Positions 36,727 through 47,580 of a DNA stretch of 64,000 nt are shown here, piece by piece; position 1 is the first letter of the stretch; every line of letters begins with the position of its first letter. The stretch is from Oxytricha trifallax (lineage: Eukaryota > Ciliophora > Spirotrichea > Sporadotrichida > Oxytrichidae). The stretch is taken from contig ARYC01001377.1 in NCBI GenBank assembly GCA_000711775.1, positions 1 to 64,000 of the forward strand, in the 5' to 3' direction. The notes beneath the pieces are model-generated. The model was not told the DNA's origin. It was given only the letters and a program-made list of their open reading frames with translations, and did no database searches. The position numbers were made by a program, and so were the translations under genes.

Positions 36727-37765
36727 TCACTAATTAAATTAATTCAATCGGATAAAGTCTCTCATTAAATTTAAATACCTATCAACAATTATTTGTACTG
36801 TTTTTCTTTTCACACTTTCTATTGAGCTTTTAATCAGCTTTATTTGTTCACTACCACAATACTTGAAGTCATAGTTTATCAAGTTTGTTTTGTAATGGTG
36901 CTTTATTCTAGAAAAAACCTCCTCAATGCAGTGGTACTCAGTAGAGTATGGAGCATTGAAGAGGCATTTCCATCCATAACTTCTTATTAAATCTTAGACA
37001 GCTCGACTATGGTGGTTACGCAGATTATCCCAGAATATCACAACTTGCGTGTTCTAATTGACAACTCTTAAATACTCTAGCATGTCTTAGCAGTCTATTG
37101 TGTAAATTGAAAATGGCTTGATCATATAACCCTCTAATCCAGGTTCCCAATTTATTCCCACAATAACAGCTTGAGTCTTGAGATTCATACCTAAATTGTT
37201 AGCAATGCAGTTACTGTACTGTGGAGCCCATGTCTTTGAACTAGTTTGGAATGGTTTTAATATTATCTCATCGATATAAATTATCTTATTAGGACTATGA
37301 ACTTGCTATATTAGGGAGCTGAAGCTAGATAATCTTTACTCTAGTAATCTTTAAGCTTAATTATGATTCATCCTGTGTTTAGTTTTCATGACTTTATATT
37401 TTATTTTGAACTTTTTGTAGATTCTATGGAGTTGAGAAGCAGTCAAAATGGTACTGAGGAAACCTATCAGTAATAAGAAGAGCTCGATTTCAAGAGAAAG
37501 TCCTTTCTGCATATCAAGCATCTCGAAAGATGTGATGAAGCGCAGGAAATTTTCAGGGTAAAATTTAGTACAAGAGAGCTTACCACTTTTCTTTCCTTCT
37601 ACAAGGTTATGGTGATGGAAAAAGAATTTCTTAACCTAATAAATTGACAAACCCAAAAGTGTGGATATAGTTGAATAACTGGCCAAAGTTTTGCTTCTAT
37701 TAAAGTGGTAGTTAGACCCATACCTCAGTATAAAACCATAGGTCTAAAACCTATATTCAACTTTT
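36727..37765 (-). CDS. DDE transposase (element G), apparently intact
   Basis: The frame is open in the Gln code from about 37765 to TGA 36727-36729, about 345 codons, the TBE transposase length. N-terminus LRYGSNYHFNRSKTLASYST aligns with the TBE LRYGTSINID... block. Catalytic residues: NKIIYIDEI (about 37262-37290), VVIFWDNLRNHHSRAV (about 37010-37060) and YSTEYHCIEEVFSRIKHHYK (about 36895-36955). No ATG lies upstream of the LRYG block in this frame, so the start may be in another exon or lost. An uninterrupted frame among decayed neighbours suggests recent activity or selection. Confidence 0.85.
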
Positions 37766-38229
37766 TATTTCAAGTTTTCTATTATATAAACTTACTAGCT
37801 TGTATATTTCTAAATATTTATTAACGCTTTATGCAAAAATTAATATGATTGATATAATTCAATGCTAATAATCTAACATAAAATTAGAAATTCTGAGAGT
37901 TTGTCAGAGTATTTTTTATTCATATTAGATTTAATTTTAAATACTAAATTTATGTTAATCAATGATTGATAAAACAAATTGTTTTACTTTGTAATACTTT
38001 GTGATTGTTTGTTAGAATTTTTTTTTATATTTTGGAATTTAATATGAAATAAACTTATGAATCAACAAAATTAAATAGTAATCTTAGAGTAGGTGCCATT
38101 AAAATAACTCTATCAAATGTTACTAATAATATAAAACAAAAAATATGTATGGGCTTTCATCAAAGTTAAATATAGAAGCATGAAATGCTATATAAGCAAG
38201 CCATTTGAACTAGTAATAACTTACAATTT

Positions 38230-39994
38230 ATGGGGAAGACATCAAAAGCTAAACAAAAATAGAAAATTTAATCTTCTTTTTTTGAAGATTAATGTGATGA
38301 GAACTCCGGATACACAGCTGATTTTTTCAATGAAGAGCAACTTATGGAATTAAAGTGAAAAGAATTAAAGCAAAAGATCTTGGACCTTATTAAGAAGCAA
38401 GGTATACTTGGGAAGTAGACCTACAAGGATGTCAAAATTTTCCTCAAAAAGAAATTTGGAGCTATTACTATAAATATTCACAAAAATTGGCAAGTTTCTA
38501 CTCTCAATTCGAGAAAGTGTGATATCAAAGCTGCAACTCCAACAAATAAAAGGAATAAAAATTCTAATAAGAAAAAATGCTAATCTTACACATGCTAGGG
38601 AGAACAGAATATTGATGATAAATCGAACCAAAGCCAAACTTCCTTAACTCCTTCAAAGAATGAAGACTAAAGCATTATCACAGGAATGGATTTTTAATCA
38701 CTGTAATTGACTTGAAACACACAGAGACGGAATTTTAGCAAATACATAGCGACACAACATTCCCTGAGCTTAACTAAATTGATGAGCTAATTGAGAAAAA
38801 GTTAGGGGGGGGGGGCTTACGTAGTAAGCTCGGGAAGATTCAAGTAATATGATACTTGAATAGGTACCAGAGTTATTATAAACTCCACAATTTTTAAATT
38901 AACGGATCAAATTTGGGAATCTAGTGATAGAGTTACAAAGTTGGAATCCTTGTTCCAATGTGTTGATTTTGAATAAATATCAAGGCAAGTTGCTGAAGGA
39001 CGCGAGGAAATTTAGCCGACATTCTAGATATTAGTTGAAGATATCAAAAAAGTAGCACCCACTCTTGGTGTTGCCACGTAAGAGTCAATGGCAAAAAATG
39101 TTAGAAGGATCAATCATAATTTATAATAGGAAATTGATTAATTAAATTGATAATAAATTATAATAAAATGAAGTCTTAAGATGGTGTTGGTGAAGATGGT
39201 GGTCATTCACTAAAATTTGTAAGTTATAAAAAATATATCTAAAATTTTTATATTTCAGCAATACTTACCAGGAGTAGCGAAGTCAATTAACCGAAATCTC
39301 AAGTGAAATTAGAAAAAGATGGGAACAACAAAGTAGGTGTGGCCAGATGGAGCAAAGTACGAAGGTCAATATTAAAAAGATAAAGCTGTTTCTGATTCCA
39401 TTTTCTGTATTTGTCTATACTAATACTTTTTATTAAAATTCATTTTCATTTTAAATTATACATTTCCACTTATTTTTCATAAATGACTAAATAGTGGAAA
39501 TCAAAAAACAATGTTAGGATTCAACTAATGGCTTTAAGAATATGGAAGATACCTTAAAAATCCTAACAGCCTAAGATAGTGAATAAGTAAATCTTTTAGA
39601 AATAATTATTGCAGATGTTTAGAAATAACTTAAGTGTGTAGTAGACACTTTTAATGAGACGATTGAAGATTGCAAAGAAAACATTACTAGAAACATGAAC
39701 ATAATTCATGAAAATATTTAAACAATAAATACTCGAGTAACTAACATTTAAAAGCGTTCAATAATCTAAAAAATAGAATAAGTTATTCCAGTTCAATAGC
39801 AACAATCATAATCATTCATATAACCATAAATTCAATAACAAAAGAGCAATTGCTCAAATGCTCAAAATCCTAAAACGAGAATTCAAGATGCTACACAAAA
39901 TTACAATTAGCATGATCCTAAGATTTAAATTTTTAAAAATAGGGAATAATTAGTACCTCCACGACGGCACTAGCAAGCAGCTTATTTTGGTTGA
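38230..39994 (+). pseudogene. fourth ORF of element G, coiled-coil protein
   Basis: ATG 38230 (MGKTSKAKQKQKIQSSFFED), a lysine-rich region (LKQKILDLIKKQGILGKQTY), then coiled-coil-like stretches across several frames, which suggests introns or damage: HTETEFQQIHSDTTFPELNQ, QLTEISSEIRKRWEQQ and VDTFNETIEDCKENITRNMN. The tail is Gln-rich and ends PPRRHQQAAYFG at TGA 39992. A G12 run at 38805-38816 and a TGA near 38356 interrupt it. TBEs have no such gene. Function unknown. Confidence 0.5.
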
Positions 39995-40097
39995 TGGACA
40001 AGCTGAAGATTGATGCTCGATTATATAGCGTACTTATTTAATTTAATTATACTTGATTAATTTATTGCTTATAATACTTCGTTGAAAAGATAACGAT

Positions 40098-40112
40098 GGG
40101 GTTTTGGGGTTT
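40098..40112. repeat. telomere-like G4T4 sequence, presumed right terminus of G
   Basis: GGGGTTTTGGGGTTT; such a run is very unlikely by chance in this AT-rich DNA and matches TBE termini. Confidence 0.65.
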
Positions 40113-40119
40113 ATAAAAG

Positions 40120-40560
40120 ATTAGTAAATCTTGCAAAAAAGATTTATTTTGTCTAGTCCCAATATTTTTTTTCTTGTATTATCATTGGTCCATCTAATGA
40201 CCTCGGTGTCTATTTATGCTGGAATTTTACAGTATTAATTGTATAATCTTTACAAATCTTTAATAAAATGATGATTTAACCAAACCCCAATTTCCTTGAC
40301 CATAACTTCCAGTGGCCTTAACTCGTTGTCTAGCTGTCCATTGATGGTACAAATCGACTCAACTAAGTTATATAAGTTATCATCTAATGGTCATGTCAAC
40401 ACCCCAAATTTGCTTCTATTTTCTTATCATTCTTTAGAACAAAGGACAACTTATCCAAGGGTAAAATGCTGAAGATCGTACAATTTTGAGTTTCTCTTCC
40501 AAAATTGATACCTTTTTAAATCAACAGGTGAGTACTCTTAGAGATACAAAAACCTGAAAC
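40120..40560 (-). pseudogene. coding-like fragment of unknown gene
   Basis: Minus strand reads LDDNLYNLVESICTINGQLD, then LRPLEVMVKEIGVWLNHHFI and IDTEVIRWTNDNTRKKILGL, a helical protein using TAA/TAG as Gln. The frame runs on across the G4T4 motif at 40098, which may mean that the transposon terminus lies inside an old gene. Upstream, near 40480-40560, a second frame (RYQFWKRNSKLYDLQHFTLG) may be another exon. Not recognised. Confidence 0.35.
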
Positions 40561-41280
40561 TAAGAGTAATTACTTAACATGGACTTTTTCTCTAGTAAAA
40601 TATCTTTGTAAATTATTAATGAGTAATTTAAACTCTTTGAAAAGTCTCTAAAAATATATATAAACCTTTTTTTATATTTTTAATTCCCAAAAGAGTGATT
40701 TATATTAGTTAACAATAATGTTAATGTATAAATGATTTCTAGACTTTCATAAATAGTCTTTTTTTTTTTAGAAGAATGATTTTTTCTTGAAATAAATTTT
40801 ATGATATTTTTTTCACCTCTATTAAATAGTATTTATCTATTTTATATCCGTATCTTTTTGTTCTTAGTTAAGGGTCATTTTTTATATCATTGAATTCATG
40901 AAGTTACTTAGATTTATCTGCATTTAAATGCCATAAAATTTAATATGCATGATTAGAAACTAGTTAACCACTCTTTGAGGTTATATGAAATGACAAACAA
41001 TATTATATAAATGCTTAATAAAACAGGATCAATTTTATAGCTGATTTATATTATTTCCTCTTTTGTTTCTTAAAGCTTTAAAATACAGGTCTTCAAGAGA
41101 AATGATGATTTCTTAGAAATTAAAGTTTTTAGCTCTATTGATTAGATTTCTAATGAGGATGATTTATTTAAAGTTAAAGTTATTTAAATAAAGCTTTGGT
41201 CAAATTAACCATTTTTTCAAAGCTATACATAATTGTATAATCATTGATACCTCTATAAAGTATTTATATTTACAATATAT
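40560..41280. other. AT-rich stretch, no gene seen
   Basis: No sustained frame. A short (TTAGA)n run at 41280-41300 belongs to the head of repeat E. Confidence 0.5.
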
Positions 41281-41282
41281 AT

Positions 41283-41911
41283 AGATTAGATTAGATTAGA
41301 TATTAACTGAAAGGTAAAATAAATACTAGAGATTAACTTTAATAATCTAGTACTTAATATATAATCATTATTACTTTTATTACTACTACTATTAAATATG
41401 TTAGTTTAAATTTTGATTAGTTGATTAGGTTTAATATATTTAATGTCTACGGGCCTTACTGGACTACCGGTGGCCAGCCTTTTAGGTCCCTAACTGCCAT
41501 TCGGGATTTATCCTGGGGTGCACTCCCCTGCCTCCAGTAGTGCGGTGGTAGCTGTAAATTCCCGTTTTTATTTTTTTCTGAGATCAGAGTTCAATTGAGC
41601 TGGGAATCTGAAGCAGTAGGTAAAGTTAAGGTACCAGCTGAGATCAAGTGGTTAAGATCAACATAGGTTGGAGTGAGAATTTTAGAATTCTGAAGTAGAT
41701 ATCATAAAGAGCTTCGTTATCAATGCACATAACCTCATCAGCTTCTCTTTTTTTTTACAGTCACCACCTAAGAATTGAAAACTAGTCTCTTCGGAGCTAG
41801 CAGCTAGCTTGGTCCTGGGGGCCATGTCCCTCGCCTTCAACTCTATCAGTGCCCACTAATGTTGTTGCTCCAAGCTCCATCTTTAGTAGTAGTAATAAAA
41901 GTAATAATCCA
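41283..41911 (+). repeat. GC-module repeat, copy E
   Basis: Perfect 25-bp inverted arms 41367-41391 (ATTATTACTTTTATTACTAC then TACTA) and 41884-41908. The core holds two modules in the same orientation (minus: GGCGAGGGACATGGCCCCCA at about 41816-41836, and GGCAGGGGAGTGCACCCCAG at about 41514-41534), which bracket a beta-tubulin fragment. A diverged head (tactagagatta) lies left of the left arm. Confidence 0.75.
41573..41745 (-). pseudogene. beta-tubulin fragment
   Basis: Minus strand reads [20 protein letters not shown], then YVDLNHLISAG and, after frame shifts, FTYCFRFPAQLNSDLRK. These are consecutive in beta-tubulin ([20 protein letters not shown] ... DLNHLISA ... LRFPGQLNSDLRK). About 55 residues only, with at least two indels. 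It lies between two GC modules inside repeat E. Confidence 0.9.
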
Positions 41912-42227
41912 ATATATATATTAGTATATCTATAGTGAAATCGTATTTGTTCATGGAATTCCTCATAATAATAGCATTAAGCTTTAATTATATGAAAGCC
42001 ATTCAATGATAGATACTTAATTTTTAGCTTCCTCTATTTTTCAAATTAACTTTGATCTAATCTAATATTTTTAGATCAAATAAAATATTTAACTAAGTCA
42101 ATTATAATCTTTGATATAAGCTCTCATTATTTACATTTTTATTAATTTATAAGTTGCTTGCAGAGTAACATATGAAATCACACAATAAAGAAGATGAATT
42201 CTCAACATAATTTATGCTAAAATCTAC

Positions 42228-42530
42228 ATGATTCAACTCAATGACAAGCTATTAATAATCATCTTAATAAATAGTAATATTATTATGTATTTTGTGGAAA
42301 TCCCAACAGCTTATTTTCAACACTTATCTCTATTACTAGAGAGAAATTTGTGCTTATTGATACCAGAAGAAGGTCTCAAGTTAATTAAAGTTCCTCAAGC
42401 AAGAATAATACTTAAATGAACTTTACCAGTATAAAATGATACTTTTCAAGTAGATGATTTTGTTAACAAAATTACATAAGATGCTGACATTGTATTTGAA
42501 AAAGCAAGCCGGTATAGTTATACTGTTTGA
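42228..42530 (+). pseudogene. possible coding scrap
   Basis: Frame reading YFVEIPTAYFQHLSLLLERN then LIPEEGLKLIKVPQARIILK, with TGA at 42418 and a continuation (DTFQVDDFVNKITQDADIVF). Protein-like but not recognised. Confidence 0.25.
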
Positions 42531-43052
42531 AAAACTCAGCAGTTATAAAAAGAAAGAGAAATAATAATTATTTCATAATCAGGTTCATAAAGAGATCCAA
42601 ATAGTCGCTATTGTTATTATTTATGGTATTAATCGTGATTTTAGTTGCGATAGATGAGATAATCTACAGAATTATGGTTTTTATAATAAAGATTGGCAAG
42701 AGAGTCTTTCTAACACTACTTAAAAACCCAATTTTAAATTAAATTTATCTTAATAATAAAACACATATAGGTTTGCAAAAATTTCATTCAAGTTAGAGTC
42801 ATTTATGAGGAGTATGAGTTTTAAATAAGGTAAAATTTTTGAAGTATAAAACGAATTCAAAATAGATAAAAATGTATGCTTATAATGTAAAGATTGAGAA
42901 ATGATCATTCAGAATTATTTTAGATTTTTAATCTAGTAACTAACGAATAATTTTATGATATGTGATATAATAGACTGAAGTATGGTCTCTATTTACTTCC
43001 ACTCTAACTTAGGGCCGCTTGTTATCAAGTTTAATATTTCAGATAATCATTT

Positions 43053-43405
43053 TAGTTTCATCTCATAATTGTTTAGCTTAGTCTATGAACTTGTGGAGTG
43101 AAATCTACTAGCAGGCTTGTGTAATTATCTACTTGCTTTTATTTCTTCAATTCAACTGCTGAATCCATCTAACCAATCTACAGCCTCCTAAAATTCCTGG
43201 AGTCTTTAAAAGTAAGCTAAGTTGCTGTTACGATTGGCTTTTAACCTTAATTTATCTTATTATTCTTAATTAATTCTTAATTTGAATCTGAAAAAGAGCG
43301 TTTTTTAAACACTCCAGCCCTCCAAAACATCAAACTTGAAGTAAGGTATAATTTTAATTTTTCAAATTGATTTTTCGATGGTGCTATTGATTGCCTTCTA
43401 CTCAT
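43053..43405 (-). CDS. unknown ORF divergent from SecA-like copy 2
   Basis: ATG at 43405 (MSRRQSIAPSKNQFEKLKLY) opens about 117 codons with Gln-coding TAA/TAG up to a TGA near 43053. The C-terminal part (QKQVDNYTSLLVDFTPQVHR) is helical. It diverges from the SecA-like gene with about 200 bp between starts. No similarity seen to the divergent ORF beside copy 1 (3028-3538) and no family recognised. Confidence 0.4.
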
Positions 43406-43605
43406 GCATTTAGGAATATCTCAGCGTCATATTTGGATCCCAAGGTACTAAAAAACAGAGAATACCCTTAAACTTGAGATTTTATCAATTAAAACTGTGG
43501 GATTTGAATTTAGATTTAAATAAGAATAATTTAAGACAACTTTAAATTCTTAATAATTTAAATTAAAAAAGTTACCGCCAATCTTAATTAAAAGCGCAAT
43601 TACAA

Positions 43606-46600
43606 ATGGAAATTGATCAAGAAAGCTAGGACTCAATCTAATCCTTTAACTAAAAAGGCCATAATTTTAAAAACTATTCACTTATTTTCACCGAGGATAT
43701 AATATATTCTGTAGATGCTGAACCTCCTGGATTCTAGAGTCTAGTATGCCATAAAGGAGATGTAGAATCCAGCGCAAGAAGACGGGGAAGAAAATTCATT
43801 TATGATGGAGCAGAGGATCCCTTACTTATCGATAGGGCAAAGTTAATACTCCCAACCAAAAATTATAATATAAAGAAGCTACTCGAGCTTGAGGAGTTTA
43901 AACCTCTAAAAGATTCAAAGGATCTCCCCAGATTTATAAGCAAATACATTCTTAACAAGACGTCCAAGTCTATTTCAAAGTCTGTTAAAGCCTAATCCGT
44001 CGCTGGCCTTGATATTCAGCAAAAAGCAAAAGTAGATTTTAGTTAAATTCAATAACCATCCGTACTTTTTTATACCCCTAAAGGAAACATATTTAATTCA
44101 TAAAATACACTAACACCATAAGCCAACTACGGCTCTAAGATCCAATCAGAATTCACATCCAATTACTTGAGGGATTACATACTTTTAAAACTCCAAGAAA
44201 GGTATTTATTTATTGAGCAGATCTGTTAGAGGAATAGTTAGAGCTTGCTGGAGTTCTTAATTAATCTTAAAACAACCTGCTCTTCAAATTTCTGTGATGG
44301 AATGTTTGGGCTTATTCATGAGTTAAACTTAAACTCTAAAATGGATTTACAGATAAGAACCAGACTGTTTGTTCAGTCCTTGCTGTATTACAGAAATAAG
44401 ATTATTGATATAGATAAAGACCTTTTAAAAAATTCTATGATTCTACTTGCGCAAAGCCTAATTCGGAGTAAACCTTGGGACTCTCTAACTACATCTTTAT
44501 CAATGAAGTTGAGCAATTCTCATAAATGGAAGAAGAACTTGTTCTCCTTAACAGCAAAAATATTGGGATTATTCGCCTTATGGTGGGGACTTTTGCATAA
44601 TTTAAAGTTGACCCTTTAGCGGTAAGTTTGCTGCCAAATACTTTTTAGTGTTTAAACAAACCTTTCATTCAAGTATTGAGATAAAACAAAGGGCTTAGAT
44701 TGATGGGGAAATTCCAATAAACCTATTTGGGGACTTTGTTTAAATATGTGCGCTCTGTCAATCAAGAAACTACAGCGAGCTTGACTAATTAATAAACAAC
44801 ATTAAAGAAACACTCATTAAAAAATGAGACTATCTCGATCAAGTGGATTTTTCAATGTTGATATCTTAAATATCAGTTAAATTGAAGGAAAGAAACCCAA
44901 GCTGGATTGGTAAAGTAGCTGAGATAGCTGAAGTGGTAAAGTAAATTACTTTTATCTAAATTTAAAAGGGAATCAAAGGCAGACCTGACTTGATCGCTGA
45001 CCTAATTAATGGCAACCTTAACTCCATTAAGTAAATATTAAGAACACCAAACATGCAGAAGACTTAAGCGGGTCGTAATTTTACAAAATGGTTGGTAGAT
45101 TCAAAAAGCTCAATAAAGGGAATGATCAAGTTCAAAAGTTTTGTTTTGATCTTTAAGAAAATATAACGAAGCAATCTTAGTAAATCAAATCATTAGAAGC
45201 GATGTCAGGATTCAATTTTTTGGCACTATAGAAACTTTGCTTATCCTATTCTATGTAGACAACTGATATATTTCAATTTATCAACTTTGGCATCGGTAAT
45301 GGTCAAACTCTGCTTTGTGCTGTAATTGCACTAATGATGACAAAAGAATTTCAAAGAAGTACTATAATTTTGGGCAAAAATGATTGCCTTATTTTGCGGG
45401 ATGAAAAGAGATTCTAAAACACTATACTTAAAAGCAATTTGAATATCAATTACAATCAGTATGAGAATAAGCTTGAGGTTTACTACTATACCTAAAAGTA
45501 TTTTGAAAGTTAGATATAGGAAAAACCATTCATAGAATTCTTGAAGAGCTCGATCTTAATTGTCGACGAGTATGACTGGCTCATTTTTGAAGGCTCCCCT
45601 ACTGCAATGTGAGACTGGATTCGCTTCTTTCGGATTCCTCATAAGCTAATATGCTTAACAGGCTTGACGATCACTTAAAAAAAGAGGAGACCTGCCTGGA
45701 TGTGGCATATGGGGCAAAAGAGATAAAATTCCCCACGTTATCATCCTTGAAATCGGATAAAACGGTTCATACCTCTGATATTCTAATTAATTCCGGATAG
45801 TTAGACTACTGTAAACACCTTTATGAAATCTGCATGAAGCAAACAATGTAAACCCCTGTTATTTTAGAAGCATCTGGGGCTTATTATATAATCGACTCTT
45901 ACTTCAAAAGATATCGGGAGCTTCAATTCTATAGCACGAAAGGAGTTAAGGGATCTAAAGCTGATGCATACTTGGAATGCAAATTTAATGTAATAAATGG
46001 CAACAAAAGATTTGGGGTCTTACTTTTAACTGATATGCAAGGCAGGGGAACATATCTTTAAACTTCAAAAGAGATTGAGGATAATGGTGGTCTTTACCTT
46101 ATCATATGCGATGTATTCTCGAGGAGATCAACTTAGTAAATAATAGGAATAGTTGCAAGGCTAGAGAATAAAGGAAAATGGAGGCATGCTTTGCAAATAT
46201 CAGGCTCATAGGACACAGTTGAGGAAGCTATACAATACAGATAAGAGTTTCTGGAAAATGAGAATCATATAAAATTCTCAAAACTTCAGACAATCCTGAG
46301 CTAATCCTACTAGCAATAATAAAATAAGCAGACTCCTGTATAAAATTAAATTGATGATTCTACTCATGAAGAATAAGTAGAGGAAGGTTAGAGGGAAATT
46401 AGCTCATTTGAGGATGTAAACGAGTCTCATTTTGAAAGCTAAATTTATCAACATAAAAATAAAATGCATATTTCAAATAAGTCACAACTTGAATAAGTTA
46501 CTTCTAAGGATGTTTCTAAGTAGAACTCCAGCACATCCTTGAATAATTAAAAGTATTGAATGTTATAGACGAGGTCCCTTTAGTAAGCTCTAAACCCCAA

Positions 46601-46900
46601 GCTCCATTAGCAGGAATCAAATAAAATTTAATCCAAAATGACTAGGATTCTAATCTAAGCTTGGTGAATGAAACCAAAGAGAAATGTTTAAAAAAACGAG
46701 ATATTAAAATTAAAGAAAATACAGTTAAGCAAGCTAAGATTGAAGTGTTGAAACTGAAAAAGTCTTAATCCAACTCAGTAAAAGAAGCTGCTATCAAAAG
46801 TAAGATAGTAAACTTAGTTAAGAGCAAAAGCCAATTTAAAACAGAGATGATCAATAATATTTTATAAAAGAGAGTTACAAGATCCAAGGTCAAAGAATGA
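43606..46900 (+). pseudogene. SecA-like DEAD ATPase, copy 2
   Basis: ATG 43606 (MEIDQESQDSIQSFNQKGHN), TGA 46898-46900, about 1,100 codons. SecA landmarks: FGIGNGQTL plus LILRDEKRF near 45285-45415, LIVDEYDWLIFEG near 45556-45594, and TDMQGRGTYLQT followed by DNGGLYLIICDVFSRRS near 46032-46130 (SecA: NMAGRGTDI...GGLHVIGTERHESRR). The preceding 500 residues match copy 1 (RAKL..., NYGSKIQSE, RNSQSLLEFL, VDPLAVSLLP, FVQICALC) but no known domain. A lysine-rich tail ends VTRSKVKE. Frame shifts near 44600-44700, 45700 and 46530 and a TGA near 45610 mark decay. The two copies are well diverged, so this is an old family, not a recent duplication. Confidence 0.8.
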
Positions 46901-47580
46901 GAATTGAAAGTGAACAGTGGGATAATTAAACTTATGCATGTTGTATGTAAAGTCTGTGTGATCATTTGTATTTAACTTTTGTTAATACAATTAAAAGATT
47001 TAATATTTTTTCAATTCAAAGTCATTGCATTGCATAGCATCATTGTTGTTATTTAAATTGGGGTTTTGAAAAAGGGGGTTTCCATCTTCGTTGATAATTC
47101 CTGATTAATGCAAGTGCATTACCAACGATTTATATTTATTGAGCTCGTCCAATTATTTTTGAAGGCTACTCATCTCTTGCCGAACACGCTTATTTTGCTG
47201 AAGATACTTTTATTTGCTCTAATTTAATTATTGCTATTCTTATTTGACCTTTTCAATTTCTTGGTGTCGTCGTTTTCTTTAGGAGCCTGGCTTTGAAAGT
47301 AAAGCTGACCGTCCTTTTTGCCCTAAATTTAAAGTAAAAGAAAATAAAAAATACTGCTAAAGTTCAATGAGTTGTTGAGGGCCTGGACAAATTCAGGTCG
47401 CATCCTTACTATCATGTTTTAGGATTTATTTAATCAATCTATTCGGTCTTCTTTAGCTTTTTAAACTATTTTCTGTATGCCTTTAGGGTCGATAGTCATT
47501 ATCATATCACAAATCCACTGTTTGTCCAAATGGAGCCAGTCTCACTGGTCTGGAAGGAAAGAAAGTGCTTGCTAATTCCT

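Larger units (their letters stand above)
33870..40112 (+). mobile_element. transposon G: TBE-related, with zinc finger-MT-A70
   Basis: Gene order: zinc finger-MT-A70 (-), 22-kDa-type (+), transposase (-), coiled-coil ORF (+). The first three are collinear with the TBE read backwards (zinc finger-kinase, 22-kDa, transposase). The right end carries the telomere-like GGGGTTTTGGGGTTT (40098-40112), oriented as a TBE right terminus. I found no matching C4A4 end on the left; the start given is simply the edge beside the neighbouring element. The transposase and 22-kDa frames appear undamaged. Confidence 0.7.

Noticed and set aside
39290..39400. MORN-like phrase WPDGAKYEGQYQ
   Set aside because: It occurs once, in a frame not continuous with its surroundings; the alternative frame (QLTEISSEIRKRWEQQ) fits the coiled-coil context better.
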